This document shows positions 29,425 to 33,480 of a DNA stretch of 33,480 nt, one piece after another (position 1 is the stretch's first letter; each line of letters begins with the position of its first letter). This stretch comes from Bacteroidales bacterium (GTDB taxonomy: Bacteria > Bacteroidota > Bacteroidia > Bacteroidales > WCHB1-69): positions 1 through 33,480 of the forward strand of contig JAGCUN010000031.1 of the NCBI GenBank assembly GCA_017962845.1, given 5' to 3'. The notes under the pieces were generated by a model. The model did no database searches and was not told where the DNA came from. It worked only from the letters and a program-made list of their open reading frames with translations. The position numbers and the translations under genes were made by a program.

Positions 29425-32412
29425 ATGGCACTCGAAAAACAAATAGAAGACCAATTCATCCGCTATCTAAGTGAGAATCTAAAATATGTTTATCGCGACG
29501 ATATTCACGACAGAGACTCACTAGAACGGAATTTTCGAGAGAAGTTCCAGTTGTTAAACAGATGCCATTTGACTGACAACGAATTTGACCGCTTATTGGA
29601 AGAAATCACGGATTCAGATGTGTTCAGTGCCTCAAAACGTTTGCGAGAACGCAACACTTTCATGCGCGAGGATGGCACTCCGCTACAATATATGCTCGTA
29701 AACATAAAAGATTGGTGCAAAAACGATTATGAGGTGATTCACCAGTTGCGCATCAACACTCGGAATAGTTTCCAACGGTATGATGTTATTCTGCTTATCA
29801 ATGGTTTGCCTGTGGTGCAGATTGAATTGAAGACTTTGGATGTTAGCCCGCGCCGCGCTATGCAACAGATTGTAGACTACAAAAATGATGTCGGCAACGG
29901 CTACACTAATTCGCTGTTGTGTTTTATGCAGATGTTCATTGTCAGCAATCAGCACAATACCTATTATTTTGCTAACAATAACAAGGAGCATTTCAACTTT
30001 AATGCAGAAGAGAAGTATTTGCCTGTATATCGATGGGCTAATGAGAAAAATGAAAAAATTACTGAATTGGAGGCTTTCTCGGATGTTTTCTTGCAAAAGT
30101 GCCGTTTGGGTGAGATGATTAGCCATTATATGGTTTTGGTGGCTTCAGAAAGAAAGGTGCTCATGATGCGCCCATACCAGATTTATGCAGTGAAGGCCAT
30201 TGCAAACTGTATCAACGAAAACCGAGGTAATGGTTACATTTGGCATACTACCGGAAGTGGTAAGACTCTGACTTCTTTCAAGGCTTCGACATTGTTGAAA
30301 GACAATCCAGATATTGAGAAATGTCTGTTTGTGGTGGATCGAAAAGACCTTGACAAGCAGACCCGTGAGGAATTCAACAAGTTCCAGGAAGGTTGTGTGG
30401 AAGAGAACACTAATACCGACGCTCTCGTGCGTCGTATGTTGTCTGAGGACTATTCTGACAAAATTATTGTGACGACCATCCAAAAATTGGGCATTGCCCT
30501 TGATCCGCAAAATCGTCGCAACTATCAAGAGAGGCTTTTGCCGTTGAAAGACAAAAGGGTTGTGTTTATATTTGACGAATGTCATCGTTCTCAATTTGGC
30601 GACAATCATAAGGCTATTAAAGAGTTCTTTCCGAATGCGCAACTATTTGGATTTACGGGAACACCTATCTTTGAGGAAAATGCCACATACACACAGGTTA
30701 CAGGCGAGCAGGCACAATACAGAACGACTAAGGATGTGTTTCAGAAGGAATTACACGCGTACACCATCACAAATGCCATTGACGATTGCAATGTATTGCG
30801 TTTCCATGTGGATTATTTTAAGCCCGACAGTTCGGATACGATGGGTGAAACGGTGAAAAAATCGGCGATTGTGAACGCCATTATGGCCAAGCATCGTGCA
30901 GCCACCAACGAATGTCGCTTTAATGCAATATTTGCCACAAGTTCCATCAATGACGCAATCGAATACTATCATCTGTTTAAGGAAGTGCAGAGAATACAGA
31001 CAGAAAAAGATAACTCATACGAACCTTTGAATATTGCCTGCGTGTTCTCTCCACCTGCTGAGGGCAATCGTGACATTATGCAGATTCAGGAGGATTTGCC
31101 ACAGGAGCAGAAAGACAATGAACAGGAGCCTGATCAGAAAAAGGCCGTGTTGATAGACATCATAGATGATTACAATAAACAGTTTGGCACAAATTACTCT
31201 GTATATGAATTTGATGCTTATTACCAGGACGTGCAACAGCGCATTAAAAACCAGCAGTACAGCAACAAGGACTATGCCCACAAAAATAAGATCGACATCA
31301 CTATTGTGGTTGATATGTTGCTGACGGGCTTTGATTCCAAATATCTGAACACATTGTATGTTGATAAGAACCTGAAATATCATGGTTTAGTGCAGGCTTT
31401 TTCGCGTACTAACCGCATTTTGAATGATACGAAACCATACGGCAATATTCTTGATTTCCGCAGCCAGCGGGAAGCGGTTGATGCGGCAATCGCATTGTTC
31501 TCTGGTGAAAAAGAGGAGAAAGCCCGCCAGATTTGGCTGGTAGAACCGGCTTCCGTGATAAAGAAGAAATTTTATGATGCGGTGAATAATTTGCGGAGTT
31601 TTATGTCGCTTCACAATTTGGAATTTAAGGCGGAAGAGGTTTTCAATCTGAAAGGCGATGCGGCCAAAGCCGATTTTATCAACCGTTTCAAAGAGGTTCA
31701 GCGTTTCAAGACACAGCTTGACCAATACACCGATGTTGTGGAAGTTACAGACGGCAATCATAACATGGTGGCTGAACCGCAAGCTTCATACGGTTTCTCA
31801 GACGATGACATGCGAGCATTCCGTGGTGCATACTTGGACATTGCCCGTGACTTAAAGGGTAAGCGCGAAAAATCGGGCGAGAAGGTTTCGGACGAAGTGG
31901 AAGACCTTGATTTCGAGTTTGTGTTGTTCGCTTCAGCCATGATTGACTACGATTATATCATGGAATTGATTTCCAAGTGCATGGGGCAACCGGCCAAGTG
32001 GAAAATGACTAAGGACGAGCTGATTAACTTGATTCGTTCGAGTGCTAATTTGTTGGACGACCGTGAAGACATCATTGCCTACATTGATAGTCTGGATGGG
32101 GTGAACGGAAAAACAGAACAGGAAATCAAAGATGGTTATGAAGTCTTTAAGACGGAGAAATATGCCAAGGAGTTGATGGCTATTGCTGAAAAGCATGGTT
32201 TAAGTATAGCCTCGTTGCAGGCTTTTGTCAACGATATTGTTGAACGCAAGATTTTCGATGGCGAGAAGTTGAACGACTTGCTTGAACCCCTTGATTTGGG
32301 TTGGCGTGACCGTACCCACAAGGAGACCGAACTGATGAACGACCTTGTGCCACTGTTGAAACATTTGGTGCCAGGACAGGAGATTTCGGGATTGAAGGCG
32401 TATGAGGAATAG
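29425..32412 (+). CDS. hsdR: Type I restriction enzyme, R (translocase/nuclease) subunit
   Basis: A 995-residue motor and endonuclease subunit. The N-terminal HsdR_N nuclease has Asp120 in QRYDVILLINGLP and Glu134-x-Lys136 in QIELKTLD, a complete PD-(D/E)xK site. The SF2 translocase follows: Walker A TGSGKT at 276-281, Walker B DECHRSQFGD at 384, FGFTGTPIF, and motif VI QAFSRTNRI. The C-terminal helical region from about 720 fits the HsdM-binding part. The protein looks intact. With HsdM and HsdS it would translocate and cut unmodified DNA. Neither partner gene is visible in the window; they may lie to the right. The next gene is a GHKL ATPase 22 nt downstream. Confidence 0.94.
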   Translation: MALEKQIEDQFIRYLSENLKYVYRDDIHDRDSLERNFREKFQLLNRCHLTDNEFDRLLEEITDSDVFSASKRLRERNTFMREDGTPLQYMLVNIKDWCKNDYEVIHQLRINTRNSFQRYDVILLINGLPVVQIELKTLDVSPRRAMQQIVDYKNDVGNGYTNSLLCFMQMFIVSNQHNTYYFANNNKEHFNFNAEEKYLPVYRWANEKNEKITELEAFSDVFLQKCRLGEMISHYMVLVASERKVLMMRPYQIYAVKAIANCINENRGNGYIWHTTGSGKTLTSFKASTLLKDNPDIEKCLFVVDRKDLDKQTREEFNKFQEGCVEENTNTDALVRRMLSEDYSDKIIVTTIQKLGIALDPQNRRNYQERLLPLKDKRVVFIFDECHRSQFGDNHKAIKEFFPNAQLFGFTGTPIFEENATYTQVTGEQAQYRTTKDVFQKELHAYTITNAIDDCNVLRFHVDYFKPDSSDTMGETVKKSAIVNAIMAKHRAATNECRFNAIFATSSINDAIEYYHLFKEVQRIQTEKDNSYEPLNIACVFSPPAEGNRDIMQIQEDLPQEQKDNEQEPDQKKAVLIDIIDDYNKQFGTNYSVYEFDAYYQDVQQRIKNQQYSNKDYAHKNKIDITIVVDMLLTGFDSKYLNTLYVDKNLKYHGLVQAFSRTNRILNDTKPYGNILDFRSQREAVDAAIALFSGEKEEKARQIWLVEPASVIKKKFYDAVNNLRSFMSLHNLEFKAEEVFNLKGDAAKADFINRFKEVQRFKTQLDQYTDVVEVTDGNHNMVAEPQASYGFSDDDMRAFRGAYLDIARDLKGKREKSGEKVSDEVEDLDFEFVLFASAMIDYDYIMELISKCMGQPAKWKMTKDELINLIRSSANLLDDREDIIAYIDSLDGVNGKTEQEIKDGYEVFKTEKYAKELMAIAEKHGLSIASLQAFVNDIVERKIFDGEKLNDLLEPLDLGWRDRTHKETELMNDLVPLLKHLVPGQEISGLKAYEE

Positions 32413-32434
32413 AAAATGATAAAACATAATAGCA

Positions 32435-33480
32435 ATGAGAGTAAACACAAAACAAGCGGTTAAATTGTTCTTCCAAAACCCTTCTTTAGAACAGGTGTTT
32501 AAGGAGGCTATTGCCAATTCTTTGGACGCAAATGCCACTGAAATCAAAGTTAATGTTTACATTGATTCATTTGAGAAACAAGAAACCTTGCAGATTGAAA
32601 TTGTTGACAATGGAGAAGGTTTTACGGATACGCGTTACGATAAGTTTTGTGAGTTGTTGAAGGTTGAAGAAGATACTCACAAAGGAGTTGGCCGATTGGT
32701 TTATCTAAGTTATTTCGACAAAATCGAAGTCTCTAGCTATTTTGATGGGAAGCATCGTACTTTTACTTTTAACGATGAATTTGACAAGGAAAAAACCGAT
32801 ATGCAGTTGTCGGAAGATGTTGAAGGTAAGCAAGAGACCAAACTGACTTTCAAGGATTGCTCACTACAAAGATTAAGTAGCAATTCAGTTATTACTCCTG
32901 ATTATTTGCATCGACAAATATTGTTAGAGTTTTATCCAAGGCTTTATTTGCTTAAAAAAGAAGGAAAAGATTTCAAGATTTCATTCAAGATAGAGATTCC
33001 TCATAAGAATAAAAAACACTATGTGGGAAATTATGAACGAGAAATCTCAAAAACAGATATACCTGACATGATGACAACAGAGCTCAATACTGATGTTGTC
33101 AAAATGTTCGAAAATACGCTCCTTGATTATGCTGTTCGTAAAAATAATGTGTCATCTGAAACATTTTTAATGACTGCATTATGCGTGGATAACAGGACGC
33201 AAGTTTTAGATGATATAATCTCACTGGAGAATTTGCCTAAAACAGGTTATACTATTGTTTTTATTTTGCGTTCGACCTTCTTTAATGGCAAAGTTGATGC
33301 GGCAAGGCAAACCCTTACGATAAAAGAGGCGGATTTAAAAACAATCAAGGGCTTGTTTAGAGAAAAAGTTGCAGAGATTGTCGAAAAGGAAATACCGACC
33401 ATAAAAGAGCAAAACCGAAAAACAAGAGAATCTTTGAACAAATCTTATCCCCATTTGTTGGGTTATTTCGATAAAAATGA
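32435..33480 (+). CDS. GHKL-family ATPase, truncated by window edge
   Basis: An open frame of at least 348 codons starting MRVNTKQAVKLFF and running off the window end with no stop. The N-terminal GHKL (Hsp90/MutL/histidine-kinase-like) ATP site is complete: the N-box FKEAIANSLDA with Glu24 and Asn28, the G1 box VDNGEGF with Asp58, and the G2 box HKGVGRLVYLSYF. It has no histidine-kinase dimerisation domain before it. The remainder is charged and helical (EKEIPTIKEQNRKTRESLNK). It is 22 nt downstream of hsdR with no promoter seen, so it is probably in the same operon. The region is strongly AT-rich. It could be a defence ATPase of the MutL/Hsp90-like kind; the full length is needed to tell. 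Confidence 0.85.
   Translation, partial: MRVNTKQAVKLFFQNPSLEQVFKEAIANSLDANATEIKVNVYIDSFEKQETLQIEIVDNGEGFTDTRYDKFCELLKVEEDTHKGVGRLVYLSYFDKIEVSSYFDGKHRTFTFNDEFDKEKTDMQLSEDVEGKQETKLTFKDCSLQRLSSNSVITPDYLHRQILLEFYPRLYLLKKEGKDFKISFKIEIPHKNKKHYVGNYEREISKTDIPDMMTTELNTDVVKMFENTLLDYAVRKNNVSSETFLMTALCVDNRTQVLDDIISLENLPKTGYTIVFILRSTFFNGKVDAARQTLTIKEADLKTIKGLFREKVAEIVEKEIPTIKEQNRKTRESLNKSYPHLLGYFDKN

Noticed and set aside
27257..33480. hsdR region as an island inserted at tRNA-Leu(CAG)
   Set aside because: Integration normally uses the tRNA 3' end, which here faces the FHA operon and not the hsdR side. No integrase or duplicated tRNA end was seen.

Overview
The window looks like a chromosome segment from an anaerobic member of Bacteroidota, probably order Bacteroidales. 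Three things point that way. Genes are preceded by the -7 hexamer-type promoter TAnnTTTG, sometimes with TTTG or TTG about 19-20 bp upstream, instead of clear Shine-Dalgarno sites. One secreted nuclease ends in a type IX secretion (T9SS) sorting domain. The gene set also fits: an indolepyruvate:ferredoxin oxidoreductase pair, a ClpC-type unfoldase, a very large MG2/alpha-2-macroglobulin protein, a GH78 rhamnosidase and DUF5063. No species can be named from the sequence alone.

Layout. At 37-2292 (minus) a Pro/Glu-repeat protein precedes phosphoglycerate kinase. At 2387-4238 (plus) are thymidine kinase, two small paralogous Cys-rich lipoproteins, a clear terminator and a DUF5063 protein. At 4404-10244 is a 1946-residue MG2/alpha-2-macroglobulin protein without a thioester motif, followed by its own terminator and a convergent tRNA-Leu(UAG). 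At 10487-14996 are a rhamnosidase, an aldehyde dehydrogenase and a lone lipoprotein. At 15113-19958 iorA and iorB, separated by two palindromes, are followed closely by clpC. At 20001-23250 are a T9SS-exported EEP-family phosphoesterase, an acyl carrier protein and an LpxL-like acyltransferase.

At 23265-25195 (minus) an AT-rich NYN-domain ribonuclease gene overlaps a DHHW/SGNH envelope protein gene by ATGA. It has a short structured leader under its own promoter. At 25391-27113 (minus) is a three-gene unit: small secreted protein, FHA-domain membrane protein and M50-like membrane metalloprotease. At 27257-27659 (minus) trxA and tRNA-Leu(CAG) appear to form one transcript that ends in a near-perfect terminator. 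A 23-bp tandem repeat array separates the divergent trxA promoter from an AAA/DUF4143 ATPase gene at 27908-29185. The right end (29425-33480) is visibly more AT-rich and holds a type I restriction HsdR followed by a GHKL ATPase cut by the window edge.

The left two thirds reads as core metabolism and envelope biology. Accessory material is concentrated at 24.5-25.3 kb and from 27.7 kb to the right edge. The best candidates for something undescribed are the NYN gene with its RNA leader, the repeat array and matching palindrome flanking the DUF4143 ATPase, and the HsdR-GHKL ATPase pairing. No insertion sequence, integrase or CRISPR array was seen.
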